64,000 nt of DNA, taken from contig CAZZHG010000010.1 in assembly GCA_964653655.1 (NCBI GenBank), forward strand, positions 1-64,000, read 5' to 3'. Below, one piece after another: positions 16,578 through 25,234 of this stretch (within the stretch, counting starts at the first letter, position 1; each line of letters begins with the position of its first letter). A program made the position numbers and the translations under genes. This stretch comes from CAZZHG01 sp964653655 (GTDB taxonomy: Bacteria; Bdellovibrionota; FAC87; UBA2466). The notes below the pieces were generated by a model, which was given only the letters and a program-made list of their open reading frames with translations, did no database searches and was not told the DNA's origin.

Positions 16578-17597
16578 ATGAGACTTGTCTTGTTCATTTG
16601 GTCGGGGCTTGCCTTGGCCTCCGTACAGCCGTACGGAATGCTGAACTACGCCTCGGACTGCGAGAAGGAGCTGGGCAAGATCCCCCACATCCGGTGCGCG
16701 GATGGGGAAGAAATTCCCGTCTTCAACTCGGATAAGGGCGTCTCCATTACGGATAAGAACCACTGGGGCTACCATACCCAGTGCGACAATCCTTCCCTTC
16801 TCAGGACTCCCTTCGAGACCTGGATTTCCGGGATCAACCCTTGCGTGCCCTACGCGCGTATCGGCCGCCTCGGCGCCCAGCCGGGCTTCGACACGAACTG
16901 GGTATTTTTCTGCCGCCGCTATTTCAACCGCTCGCGCCATAGCGACATCTACGACGACATCAACCTGATCGGACACAGCCCCAAGACGGGAGCCACCTGC
17001 TTCTTCGTCGGCCGCCCCAACCGCATCGCGCCCACTTCGCGCGTGGACAAAGGCCACAGCGGCATGTGGGTTCCGGACGTGACCAGCGCGAAGGGCTTGA
17101 AATTTTGGAAGAGCCCCCGCGAGATCGAGACCCAACCGATCCTCACCGGCGGAACGCCGCTTTGCACCCAGTGCCACGACGCCGATCCCTTCGTGCATAG
17201 CCCGCACGTCGACCAAGTGAAGCTGGGCGGCGAGCCCATCGTCCCGTCCAATCCCAACGGGAAGTATTGGATCGTGGGCGCGGGGGCGGGGATGAGCCAC
17301 CAATGGAAGCCAAAGCACCTGGTTTCTCCGCAGGCCGCCGCGTGTACCGCGTGCCACCGCATCGGCAATAACCGAGGGTGCCGGGAAATGACCAATCTGG
17401 CCGCCGGACTGAAGTCGCTTCCCCACACTACCGAGGCCTTCCGACGGTTTCCGTTCATGCCCGCGCAAGGTCCCGCCGTGGAAGTCCACCGGGGAAGCCG
17501 TCTCGGCGCCGAAGAGCTCGAAGCGGTTCAGTTCATAAAGAGTTGTTGCGACCGCCCGACCCGCCGGGAATGCCTCTGGGAAGATCCTCCCCGCTAG
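16578..17597 (+). CDS. Exported diheme c-type cytochrome-like protein
   Basis: 339 residues with an N-terminal hydrophobic export signal (VLFIWSGLALAS). Two CxxCH heme-attachment motifs are present, CTQCH (196-200) and CTACH (256-260). Eight or more other Cys residues could form disulfides in the periplasm, including a CC pair near the C-terminus. It is not a recognised enzyme; the heme motifs suggest electron transfer or a peroxidase-like role. The start is 42 bases after rplC, with no strong Shine-Dalgarno site. The gene converges on the RNA methyltransferase gene with a four-base overlap. Confidence 0.7.
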   Translation: MRLVLFIWSGLALASVQPYGMLNYASDCEKELGKIPHIRCADGEEIPVFNSDKGVSITDKNHWGYHTQCDNPSLLRTPFETWISGINPCVPYARIGRLGAQPGFDTNWVFFCRRYFNRSRHSDIYDDINLIGHSPKTGATCFFVGRPNRIAPTSRVDKGHSGMWVPDVTSAKGLKFWKSPREIETQPILTGGTPLCTQCHDADPFVHSPHVDQVKLGGEPIVPSNPNGKYWIVGAGAGMSHQWKPKHLVSPQAAACTACHRIGNNRGCREMTNLAAGLKSLPHTTEAFRRFPFMPAQGPAVEVHRGSRLGAEELEAVQFIKSCCDRPTRRECLWEDPPR

Positions 17598-18556
17598 GCC
17601 AATTCGATGACGGCCGCGAGAAGCGGATGCTCCTGTTTCTCGAAATCCAGAGGCGGGCCTACCCAGGGAAGAACCGCCCCAAGCCGCGGAAGTCCCGTCG
17701 CCTGCAGAAATTGCTCGGCCGTCCATTGCTCGTAATTCGACGAGAAGAACAGCGCCCCGCCGGGCTCGACGACTTCGGCCGCCGCCTCGGCGAGCCGGCC
17801 CGCGTCCTTCGCGATCGAAAAGACATTGCCTTCCCGGTCCCGGGAAAAGCTCGGCGGATCCAAAATCACCAAATCGAATTTCCGCAGGCGTTTTCTCGCG
17901 CCCTTCAAAAACTGAAAAGCATCGTTGCCGAAAAACTCGTACTCGTCCGACCTAAGCCCGTTCGCGACGAAGTTCCGCTTTCCCCAATCGAGGTAGCGCG
18001 TCGAAAGATCGACGCTCGTCACCTCGGCCCCACCCTTCGCGGCGTATACGGAGAACGCGCACGTATAGGCGAAGAGGTTCAGCACCCGCTGCCCGGAGAC
18101 GTCGCTTGCTAGCAGTTTGCGGTTGTCCCTCTGGTCGAGAAAAATTCCCGTCGAGAAACCGTCGTAAGGCCTTACGAGAAGGCGCACGCCGTTCTCGAGG
18201 ATGGAGATCTCTTCGGGGAGCGTTTCCCCCGCGAGCGGCACGGGATTCTTGTTCGCTTCGGCGGCAGCGGTCGCCTTCGATCGATCCGTCGCGAAGTCTT
18301 TCAGGTAGACCGCCTTCACCGAAAGCTTCGCGAGGCACCACTCGGCGGCGGCCTTCAACTCCGCCTCGCTGAGCGCGCACTGCCCTTCGAAGCGATAGAG
18401 GAATACGGCGTCCCCCATCTTGTCCACTTTGAGGCCAGGGATGCCTTCGGCCTCGCCGCAAAACAGGCGGTAACTATCGGTGCCCTGCTTACCCAATTCC
18501 GCAATGAGAGGTTGGCGCCACGCCCAAGCCGCATCGAGTGCGTCGATTTCTTTCAT
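17594..18556 (-). CDS. RlmI/RlmK-like 23S rRNA methyltransferase, lacking PUA domain
   Basis: 320 residues. The C-terminal SAM-dependent domain has LLVRPYDGFSTGIFLDQR, the motif NLFAYTCAFSVYAAKGGA and the catalytic-loop LDPPSFSR, as in the class I rRNA (cytosine/guanine) methyltransferases RlmI and RlmK. RlmI is about 75 residues longer because of an N-terminal PUA domain that is missing here, so the exact target base is uncertain. Its start overlaps the end of the pseudouridine synthase gene by four bases, forming a two-gene RNA-modification operon. Confidence 0.85.
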   Translation of the reverse strand: MKEIDALDAAWAWRQPLIAELGKQGTDSYRLFCGEAEGIPGLKVDKMGDAVFLYRFEGQCALSEAELKAAAEWCLAKLSVKAVYLKDFATDRSKATAAAEANKNPVPLAGETLPEEISILENGVRLLVRPYDGFSTGIFLDQRDNRKLLASDVSGQRVLNLFAYTCAFSVYAAKGGAEVTSVDLSTRYLDWGKRNFVANGLRSDEYEFFGNDAFQFLKGARKRLRKFDLVILDPPSFSRDREGNVFSIAKDAGRLAEAAAEVVEPGGALFFSSNYEQWTAEQFLQATGLPRLGAVLPWVGPPLDFEKQEHPLLAAVIELA

Positions 18557-19221
18557 GCCTTCAATCCCGCTCTCTCCAACGCATAGTCGGGCGCCTTGAT
18601 TACGATTCTCTCCTCGCGCGTCGGGTGGTCGAAGGATAGCGAATAGGCGAGAAGGCCGATGCCAGGCTTTCCGTCCTTCTTTTTTCCACCATAGCGGATG
18701 TCTCCGAGAATGGGGGTTCCGATTGCCGCGAGCTGGGCGCGAATCTGATGTTTTCTTCCCGTGTGGAGTCTTACTTCGAGAAGCGTGATGCCTCCCATGG
18801 TGGCTAGCACCAGGTACTCGAGCGTCGCGACTTTCGTCCCCGGTTTCGGCGCGAGATGGACCTCGACCTTCTTCTCGCCCTCGACGAGGTGATGGGTCAG
18901 GGTGCCGTGAGGGTAATCAGGTTCCCCCTCCACCCAGGCGCGGTAGATTTTTTCGACGGTACGCGTGCGAAACTGCTCCGAAAGACGGCTAGCCGCCTTC
19001 GAGGTGCGCCCGAAAACGACGATTCCCGCCGCTGGCCGATCCAGCCTGTGGACCAGCCCCAAAAAGACGTTGCCGGGTTTAGCGTACTTTTCCTTAATAT
19101 AGGCTCTGGTGAGATCGAGCAGGCAAGGATCTCCCGTCGAATCCCCCTGCGTAAGCAGTCCCGCGGGCTTAAAAACCGCGATGACATGGTTATCCTCATG
19201 GAGTACGGTGACGCCGCTCAA
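18553..19221 (-). CDS. RluA-family pseudouridine synthase
   Basis: 222 residues. It isomerises uridine to pseudouridine in rRNA or tRNA. The catalytic Asp lies in VHRLDRPAAGIVVFGRTSKA, and the family's HTGRKHQIRAQL motif follows. No N-terminal S4 domain is present, as in the short RluA/TruC-like members, so the target cannot be fixed. The start appears to be TTG. Only 11 bases separate it from the divergent rsmG start, so at least one promoter must lie within the neighbouring coding sequence. Confidence 0.88.
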   Translation of the reverse strand: MSGVTVLHEDNHVIAVFKPAGLLTQGDSTGDPCLLDLTRAYIKEKYAKPGNVFLGLVHRLDRPAAGIVVFGRTSKAASRLSEQFRTRTVEKIYRAWVEGEPDYPHGTLTHHLVEGEKKVEVHLAPKPGTKVATLEYLVLATMGGITLLEVRLHTGRKHQIRAQLAAIGTPILGDIRYGGKKKDGKPGIGLLAYSLSFDHPTREERIVIKAPDYALERAGLKA

Positions 19222-19232
19222 AAAAATCTCTT

Positions 19233-19991
19233 ATGGTTCGCAGGTTTCACAAATCAAATCCCGAGCGCCCGACGATTGAGGGCCTCGAGAAGAAGCTCAA
19301 GCGCAGCGGGATTGCGCTCAGTACGAATCAGCTTAATCAGCTGTGGCGGTACCATAATTTGATGAGGGATCGAAATCAAGACAGGGAGCTTACCCGTCTC
19401 ATCGGTTTCGACACCATCGTCACGAAACACTACGTCGACTGCATGATCGTGGGCGAGCTCTTCAACCTGCCTTCGCCCCTTTTCGACATCGGCACGGGCC
19501 CCGGCTTCCCGGGCATCCCCCTCAAGATTCGTTACCAGCACCTGCATATTATCCTCGGCGAGCCCCGCCCGAAGAGGATCGCGTTTCTGCGGGAAGCCTG
19601 CAAACACATCAAGCTGCAGAACTGGGAGATTTTCCCGCACAAAGTGGTAAGCCGCAGCTTCCAGCGGAAGGTTCCGGCTATCATCACCCGCGCGGTCGAG
19701 ACCATGGACAAGACGTGCATGCGCACCTCCGCCTGCCTCGGAGAGGGCGGCCTGCTTATTTTCATGAAGGGCCCGGGCGTGGAGCCGGAGCTCGCCGAGA
19801 TCAAGAACCGCTTCAAAAAGCAGTTCCGGGTGAAGTTCGATAAGGCGTATCAACTTCCCCACACGAAGTATGACCGCCGCCTGGTCGTGCTCGAAAAGCT
19901 GGTGCCCGCTATCGTGCCCAGCGAGGCGCCGAGAGGGCACAAGGAAGAGGACGATGCTACCCCCGACACCGAGGATTCAGAGCTATCGTGA
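19233..19991 (+). CDS. rsmG: 16S rRNA (guanine-527-N7) methyltransferase RsmG
   Basis: 252 residues, slightly longer than the usual 205-240. LWRYHNLMRDRNQDREL, TKHYVDC and the SAM motif FDIGTGPGFPGIPLKI are the GidB/RsmG signature, followed by IITRAVETMDK. An acidic tail of about 25 residues extends past the domain. RsmG usually neighbours mnmG or parA; neither is here. The last 38 bases overlap the DUF962 gene start. Confidence 0.9.
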   Translation: MVRRFHKSNPERPTIEGLEKKLKRSGIALSTNQLNQLWRYHNLMRDRNQDRELTRLIGFDTIVTKHYVDCMIVGELFNLPSPLFDIGTGPGFPGIPLKIRYQHLHIILGEPRPKRIAFLREACKHIKLQNWEIFPHKVVSRSFQRKVPAIITRAVETMDKTCMRTSACLGEGGLLIFMKGPGVEPELAEIKNRFKKQFRVKFDKAYQLPHTKYDRRLVVLEKLVPAIVPSEAPRGHKEEDDATPDTEDSELS

Positions 19992-20262
19992 GTTCTGGCC
20001 CTTCTATCTGAAGGAGCACTCGAAACGTTCCACCCGCCGCTGGCATGCCGTCGGCACTTCTCTCGGTCTCACTCTCGCGGCTACCGCTCTCTGGAACGGA
20101 CGCCCGCTACTCGTCCCGCTCGCCTTCGTTCCGGCCTATGCCTTCGCCTGGTACTCGCACTTTTACGTCGAGGGCAATCGCCCCGCGACCTTCAAGTACC
20201 CGTTCTGGTCCTTCATCTCGGATTTTAGAATGCTCCTCTGGATGCTGACGGGCCGGCTCTAG
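19954..20262 (+). CDS. DUF962 / Mpo1-like small membrane protein
   Basis: 102 residues. YREFWPFYLKEHSKRSTRRWHAVG followed by a membrane segment (LLVPLAFVPAYAFAWYSHFYVEGN) and PATFKYPFWSFISDFRML is the DUF962/Mpo1-like family. In yeast the family member acts in 2-hydroxy fatty acid alpha-oxidation; the bacterial role is unknown. The ATG at 19954 has GGAAGAGG just upstream and lies inside the end of rsmG. A longer frame starting at 19870 lacks such support. The HxxG and HFYVEGN His residues are conserved candidates for metal binding. Confidence 0.82.
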   Translation: MLPPTPRIQSYREFWPFYLKEHSKRSTRRWHAVGTSLGLTLAATALWNGRPLLVPLAFVPAYAFAWYSHFYVEGNRPATFKYPFWSFISDFRMLLWMLTGRL

Positions 20263-20990
20263 CGAAACACAATCTCGTACTTAATCTCGATGATTCGTTC
20301 CTTGTAGGGCATCTCGCGCGAACCGCCCCACTTCGCGTCGTCCTTCAGAAAGAGGAAACGATCGCTCGTCGGGCCGACGGCTCCGCAGCGCACCCCTGAA
20401 TCGACGAGACAACCCTGCAGGCGCTTCTCGTACTCCCACTCGGGCTTCGGCTGCACGACCCAGACTTTCCCTTCTCCGTCGCGCGCGGCGACGGCGCCCG
20501 CATCGAGGGCGCCGTGAAGGCGAAGCGGGCTCGGGCCCGAGCAGAAATCGAGGTGGTGGGTGCCGAGGTAGACGAACTCCTTGTGCTTCTGCCAGACGAT
20601 ATCGCGCTCGTAGGCGGCATCGACTCCGGGGCGCATCTCGAGGGAAATGATTTCGTAAACGGTGCCGGGAATCAGAAAGAGCTGGGAGGAAAGCTCGACG
20701 GGATCGCCTTTCTCCCCCTTCTTACGCACCATCGTACGGAAGCTGTCGGTAAGACGAGAGCGGCCGAAGTGGGTCAGGGTCGTGATCTCCTCCGGGGCAA
20801 TCGGAGTGAGCGCCGTCTGCCTAAGAGCGGCGTCGTAGCTCTCTTGATTCGCTTTTCTCAGGGCCTCAGCGCGGGCGGCTGCCCTCTTTTCGTCTTTGAG
20901 GGAAACACCGGGCTTTCCTTTGCACCCCCCGGACGCGGCGAGGCCCGGAAGGCAGAAAAGAAGGATCAGAAACGCTGGTTTCAACCCCAT
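20259..20990 (-). CDS. Putative lipoprotein of unknown function downstream of eno
   Basis: 243 residues. The N-terminus is hydrophobic and ends in LAASGGC, an acceptable lipobox, followed by a Lys/Ala-rich charged helix. No known domain is recognised. The mature part has several conserved-looking Cys (FCSGP, GCLVDSGVRCG). It overlaps the enolase 3' end region by 10 bases and so is probably the second gene of an eno operon, while its own 3' end overlaps the convergent DUF962 gene by four bases. Confidence 0.6.
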   Translation of the reverse strand: MGLKPAFLILLFCLPGLAASGGCKGKPGVSLKDEKRAAARAEALRKANQESYDAALRQTALTPIAPEEITTLTHFGRSRLTDSFRTMVRKKGEKGDPVELSSQLFLIPGTVYEIISLEMRPGVDAAYERDIVWQKHKEFVYLGTHHLDFCSGPSPLRLHGALDAGAVAARDGEGKVWVVQPKPEWEYEKRLQGCLVDSGVRCGAVGPTSDRFLFLKDDAKWGGSREMPYKERIIEIKYEIVFR

Positions 20991-22279
20991 CTGGCGAAGG
21001 CGATCGGTTTTCCGGCGCGGGCCGCGTTATCCGAGATGCGAAGCAGCTCGTTGTACTTCGCCATGCGCTCGGACCGCGACGCGGATCCCGTTTTGATTTG
21101 CCCGCAACCGCTCGCGACAGCCAGATGGGCGATCGTCGTATCTTCCGTCTCGCCGGAGCGGTGGGAGACGACCGCGCGCCAGCCGCTCTTGCGGCAGAGA
21201 GCCATCGTCTCGAAGGTTTCCGTGAGGGAGCCGACCTGATTCACCTTGATTAGAACCGCGTTGGACGCCTTCTCCTCGAGGCCGCGCTTCACGAAGCGGG
21301 TCTGCGTGCAGAACAGATCGTCGCCGACGAGCTGCACTTTGCGGCCGAACTTCGCCGTCATTTCGCGCCAGCCCGCCCAGTCATTCTCGTCGAGGCCGTC
21401 CTCGACGCTGACGATGGGATACTTTTCGAAAAGCTGGCCGTAGAACTGGAGCATTTCGGCGCTGTTCGCCGTCGATTTTCCGTTCAGTTTGATGTCGTAG
21501 CAGCCCTTCTCCTTGTTGTAGAAGCTGCTCGCTGCAGAGTCCATGGCAATGGCGACCTGCTCGCCCAGCCGGTATCCGGCCGCTTCGATCGCCGCGCAAA
21601 TTTCTTGAATCGCCGCTTCGTTGTTCGCGAGCTCCGGGGCAAAGCCGCCTTCGTCCCCGACCGACGTCGACTTACCCGCGTGGTGAAGGCGGTCCTTCAA
21701 ATGGTGGAAAACTTCGGCGCCGGCCCGCAGCGCCGATCCGAAATCCGAAAAGCCGTGGGGCACGATCATGAACTCCTGCACTTCGAGCCCGTTGTTGGCG
21801 TGCATGCCGCCATTCACGATGTTCATCAGCGGAATGGGCAGCTTCATATCCTTCGGCGAGAGCCCCATCCACTCGTTCAAGGCAACAAAGAGCGGTCTTT
21901 TCTCGGAGGCCGCGGCCGAGTGCGCGTAAGCCATTGAGAGCGCGAGAATGGTGTTGCCGCCGATTTTGGTTTTTTGCTCGGTTCCGTCGGTGTCGAGGAG
22001 GAGTCTATCGAGGCTCGCCAGCGTGAACTTCTTGGAAGCGAGAAGTTTCTTGCCCTCCTCGTTGATCCACTTCGCCGCTTTGAGAGTTCCCTTGCCGAGG
22101 TAGCGCTTCTTGTCCCCGTCGCGAAGCTCGAGGGCTTCGTTTTCCCCGCGGCTCGCTCCGGAGGGGACGATCGCCCTTCCCCAAGCTCCGTCGGAAAGAG
22201 TCATTTCCACTTCGATCGTCGGGTTACCCCGGGAATCGAGAACTTCGCGGCCGTAGACGGTAGAGATCGTGTGTTCCAT
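20981..22279 (-). CDS. eno: Enolase (phosphopyruvate hydratase)
   Basis: 432 residues, full length. It interconverts 2-phosphoglycerate and phosphoenolpyruvate in glycolysis and gluconeogenesis. Typical elements are ISTVYGREVLDSRGNPTIEV, SGASRGENEALELRDGD, the magnesium-site SVEDGLDENDW and GDDLFCT, and the C-terminal SHRSGETEDTTIAHL. AGGA lies about nine bases ahead of the ATG. It is separated from dnaK by a terminator. Confidence 0.98.
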   Translation of the reverse strand: MEHTISTVYGREVLDSRGNPTIEVEMTLSDGAWGRAIVPSGASRGENEALELRDGDKKRYLGKGTLKAAKWINEEGKKLLASKKFTLASLDRLLLDTDGTEQKTKIGGNTILALSMAYAHSAAASEKRPLFVALNEWMGLSPKDMKLPIPLMNIVNGGMHANNGLEVQEFMIVPHGFSDFGSALRAGAEVFHHLKDRLHHAGKSTSVGDEGGFAPELANNEAAIQEICAAIEAAGYRLGEQVAIAMDSAASSFYNKEKGCYDIKLNGKSTANSAEMLQFYGQLFEKYPIVSVEDGLDENDWAGWREMTAKFGRKVQLVGDDLFCTQTRFVKRGLEEKASNAVLIKVNQVGSLTETFETMALCRKSGWRAVVSHRSGETEDTTIAHLAVASGCGQIKTGSASRSERMAKYNELLRISDNAARAGKPIAFARWG

Positions 22280-22287
22280 GGCCCGCT

Positions 22288-22316
22288 ATCCTAAGAGCTG
22301 GGCCCCGAAACTTCAA
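22288..22316 (-). promoter_or_regulatory. Possible eno promoter overlapping the dnaK terminator T-tract
   Basis: On the minus strand TTGAAG (22316-22311) and TAGGAT (22293-22288) are 17 bases apart. A transcript would begin almost at the eno ATG. The AGGA within TAGGAT could instead simply be the Shine-Dalgarno site, so this is weak. Confidence 0.3.
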
Positions 22317-22346
22317 AAAAAAAGCGGCACCCCGCGAGGGGTGCCG
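22315..22346 (-). terminator. Rho-independent terminator of dnaK
   Basis: On the minus strand a perfect 9-bp stem (CGGCACCCC / GGGGTGCCG, tetraloop TCGC) is followed by nine T residues. It lies 14 bases after the dnaK stop codon. Confidence 0.92.
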
Positions 22347-22360
22347 CCCTGGGACGAATA

Positions 22361-24265
22361 TTACTTCTCTTCGCGGAACTCGGCTTCGATGGGCTCGTCG
22401 CCTTTGTCCGACTTGCCTTCTCCGCCGGGAGCCCCTTGGCCGCCCGCTCCACCGCCGCCGGCCGCGGAGGCCGACTTGTAGAGCTCTTCAGCGAGCTTGT
22501 GGGACAAAGCGGAGAGCTTGTCGTAGTTGGACTTCAGCGTATCGAAGTCCTCGCCTTCGACCGCCTTCTTCGCGTCGGCCATCGCCGCCTCGATCTCCGT
22601 CTTCAAGGGAGCGGGCACCTTCGCCTCGTTCTCCTTGATGAGCTTCGCCGTGGAGTAGACGAGGTTATCGAGGTTGTTCTTCAGGGTGATGCGCTCGCGC
22701 TTCTTCTTGTCCTCTTCCGCGTGGCTTTCGGCGTCGTTGATCATGCGCTTGATCTCGTCTTCTTTCAGACCGCTGGAGGCGGTGATCTTCACCGACTGCT
22801 CCTTACCGGTCGCAAGATCCTTCGCGCCGACGTGAACGATACCGTTCGCGTCGATGTCGAAAGTCACTTCGATCTGGGGAAGACCGCGGGGCGACGGGGG
22901 CAGTCCGGCCAGCTGGAACCGGGCAAGCGTCCGGTTGTCGTAGGCCATCTCGCGCTCGCCTTGGAGCACGTGGATTTCCACCGTCGACTGATTGTCTTCC
23001 GCCGTCGAGAAGATCTGGCTCTTCTTCGTCGGGATCGTCGTGTTGCGCTCAATCAACTTCGTGAACACGTGGCCCAGGGTTTCGATACCGAGGGACAGAG
23101 GCGTCACGTCGAGAAGGAGCAAGTCTTTCACCTGGCCGCTGAGCACTCCGCCCTGAATGGCGGCGCCGACGGCGACCACTTCGTCCGGATTAACGGACTT
23201 GTTCGGCTCCTTGCCGAAGAACTCTTTTACCTTCGCCTGAATCTTCGGGATGCGGGTCGAACCGCCGACGAGAACGACCTCGTCGATTTGGCTCGCCTGA
23301 AGACCGGAGTCCTTCAAGGCTTTGCGGCAAGGCTCGATGGAGCGCTCGATGAGGTCATCGACGAGCTGTTCGAACTTGCTGCGCGAAAGCTTGATCTGAA
23401 GATGCTTGGGACCGGAAACGTCCGCCGTGATGAACGGCAGGTTGATTTCGGTCTCCATCGCGGAGGAAAGCTCGATTTTGGCCTTTTCCGCCGCCTCTTT
23501 CAGGCGCTGGAGGGCCATCTTGTCCTTCCCGAGGTCGATGCCCTGGTCCTTTTTGAACTCGGCAACGAGCCATTCGATGATTCTGTGATCGAAGTCGTCA
23601 CCGCCGAGGTGCGTGTCGCCGTTGGTCGCCTTCACTTCGACGACGTTGTCGCCGACGTCGAGAATCGAGATGTCGAAGGTACCGCCGCCGAAATCGTATA
23701 CGGCGATCTTCTCGTCTTTCTTCTTGTCCAAGCCGTACGCGAGGGCCGCGGCGGTCGGCTCGTTGATGATGCGCTTTACATCGAGGCCCGCGATACGTCC
23801 GGCGTCTTTAGTCGCCTGGCGCTGGGCATCGTTGAAGTAGGCGGGGACGGTTATGACCGCTTCGGTCACCGGCTGTCCGAGATAGTCTTCCGCGCACTTT
23901 TTCAGCTTCGCGAGCACGTGGGACGAAATTTCGGGTGGAGCGTACTTCTTGCCCTTGATGTCGATGGCGGCGTCCCCGTTGTCGGCGCGGACGACCTTAT
24001 AAGGGACCATCTTCATTTCGTTGCCGACTTCGTCGAACTTGCGGCCGACGAAGCGCTTGGCCGAATAAACCGTGTTTTCGGGGTTGGTGATGGCTTGGCG
24101 CTTGGCCACCTGGCCGACCAGCCGCTCCTCATCCTTCGTAAAAGCCACGACGGACGGGGTTGTGCGCCCGCCTTCCTCGTTAGGAATCACCTGGGTGTCG
24201 TTGCCGTCCATGACCGCCACGCACGAGTTGGTGGTTCCCAAGTCGATACCGATAATTTTTCCCAT
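22361..24265 (-). CDS. dnaK: Chaperone DnaK (Hsp70)
   Basis: 634 residues, the normal length. The ATPase domain has IGIDLGTTNSCVAVMDG, AYFNDAQRQATKDAGRIAG and YDFGGGTFDISIL. The substrate-binding domain follows, then a Gly-rich tail ending in an acidic EEFREEK-like stretch (EAEFREEK). GAAGGAGTG lies shortly before the ATG. Neither dnaJ, grpE nor hrcA is adjacent, and its own terminator shows that it is transcribed alone. No CIRCE operator is visible upstream. Confidence 0.98.
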   Translation of the reverse strand: MGKIIGIDLGTTNSCVAVMDGNDTQVIPNEEGGRTTPSVVAFTKDEERLVGQVAKRQAITNPENTVYSAKRFVGRKFDEVGNEMKMVPYKVVRADNGDAAIDIKGKKYAPPEISSHVLAKLKKCAEDYLGQPVTEAVITVPAYFNDAQRQATKDAGRIAGLDVKRIINEPTAAALAYGLDKKKDEKIAVYDFGGGTFDISILDVGDNVVEVKATNGDTHLGGDDFDHRIIEWLVAEFKKDQGIDLGKDKMALQRLKEAAEKAKIELSSAMETEINLPFITADVSGPKHLQIKLSRSKFEQLVDDLIERSIEPCRKALKDSGLQASQIDEVVLVGGSTRIPKIQAKVKEFFGKEPNKSVNPDEVVAVGAAIQGGVLSGQVKDLLLLDVTPLSLGIETLGHVFTKLIERNTTIPTKKSQIFSTAEDNQSTVEIHVLQGEREMAYDNRTLARFQLAGLPPSPRGLPQIEVTFDIDANGIVHVGAKDLATGKEQSVKITASSGLKEDEIKRMINDAESHAEEDKKKRERITLKNNLDNLVYSTAKLIKENEAKVPAPLKTEIEAAMADAKKAVEGEDFDTLKSNYDKLSALSHKLAEELYKSASAAGGGGAGGQGAPGGEGKSDKGDEPIEAEFREEK

Positions 24266-24500
24266 TGTTCACTCCTTCACTTTAGCCGGCGGCGCCCCCG
24301 GGCCGCTCGCCGAAAGTCTATAAATCTAAATAGTTACCAGCTCACTCGGGAACCGGCTTTCTTCGCTCGGGGGTAGTATGGGAACCGCTTGTTCGAAGTC
24401 AACCGACGGAAACCCATCCTGAATTCCCTCTTGTGGTCTTGACCCGAAAAAGAGTATTCCCATGCTTCTCTCGCAAAAAGAAACGGCAGAGGCCGAAACG

Positions 24501-24803
24501 ATGCCCATATACGAATACGAGTGCGAAAAGTGCCAGGAGGCCTTTGAAATTTCTCAGAAGATTTCGGAGCCACCGCTTACCGAGTGCCCTACTTGCGGCA
24601 GTCCGGTGCGCAAGCTGGTCTCCCGGTCAAGCTTCCAGCTGAAGGGCGGAGGCTGGTACAAGACGGATTACAAGAAACCGGGATCGAGCTCGGGCGGTTC
24701 CTCGGGTGGAACGAAGTCGGAGACGGCCTCAGCCACCCCGGCACCGGAAAAGCCGAAGCCCAAGGGCGGATGCGGAAGCGGGGGATGTGGCCATAGTCAC
24801 TAG
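24501..24803 (+). CDS. FmdB-family zinc-ribbon protein
   Basis: 100 residues. MPIYEYECEKCQEAFE and ECPTCGSPVRKL form the two CxxC knuckles of the FmdB putative regulatory domain. A Gly/Ser/Pro/Lys-rich linker follows, then a short Cys/His tail (GGCGSGGCGHSH) that may bind another metal. The ATG at 24501 is the family start; an in-frame ATG at 24462 would add 13 residues. A TTGACC hexamer at 24439-24444 suggests that transcription begins close to it. The molecular function of the family is not established. It sits between dnaK and groESL. Confidence 0.85.
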   Translation: MPIYEYECEKCQEAFEISQKISEPPLTECPTCGSPVRKLVSRSSFQLKGGGWYKTDYKKPGSSSGGSSGGTKSETASATPAPEKPKPKGGCGSGGCGHSH

Positions 24804-24809
24804 CCCGCC

Positions 24810-24837
24810 TTGACTTTCCCGGGGGTGTGACCAGAAT
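24810..24837 (+). promoter_or_regulatory. Probable groES-groEL promoter
   Basis: TTGACT (24810-24815), a 16-base spacer and CAGAAT (24832-24837) would start a leader of about 73 bases. A small GGGAC/GTCCC inverted repeat lies at 24882-24896. The CIRCE sequence TTAGCACTC-N9-GAGTGCTAA is absent, and no clear sigma-32 consensus is seen. Confidence 0.4.
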
Positions 24838-24916
24838 ACTGTGCGGTTTGAATTAACTTAGATTTTTTTGCCAACAAAATTGGGACGTTGAGTCCCGAGA
24901 CTTTAGGAGGAAGACC

Positions 24917-25210
24917 ATGAACATTCGTCCTTTGCACGATCGTTTGATCGTGAAGCGGTTCGAAGAAGAAGAACGTACCAAGGGTGGGATCATCATCCCC
25001 GACAACGCGAAGGAAAAGCCCCAGCAGGGCGAAGTCATCGCGGTCGGTAACGGCAAAGTGCTGGAAGACGGCAAGAAGCAGCCCCTCGAAGTAAAGAAGG
25101 GCGACCGGGTTTTGTTCGGTAAGTACTCCGGCTCCGAGATCAAGATCGACGGAACCGAGTACCTGATGATGCGCGAAGAGGACATCCTCGGCGTCATTGA
25201 AAAGGCTTAA
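24917..25210 (+). CDS. groES: Co-chaperonin GroES
   Basis: 97 residues, full length. It forms the heptameric lid of GroEL. The family start NIRPLHDRLIVKR, the mobile-loop region EERTKGGIIIPDNAKEKPQ and the end YLMMREEDILGVIE are intact. AGGAGG lies about seven bases ahead of the ATG. groEL follows after 24 bases. Confidence 0.98.
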   Translation: MNIRPLHDRLIVKRFEEEERTKGGIIIPDNAKEKPQQGEVIAVGNGKVLEDGKKQPLEVKKGDRVLFGKYSGSEIKIDGTEYLMMREEDILGVIEKA

Positions 25211-25234
25211 TCACTTTTAACTAAGGAGTATTCC

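Noticed and set aside
24804..24916. CIRCE operator upstream of groES
   Set aside because: The nine-base CIRCE arms are absent; only a five-bp GGGAC/GTCCC repeat is present.
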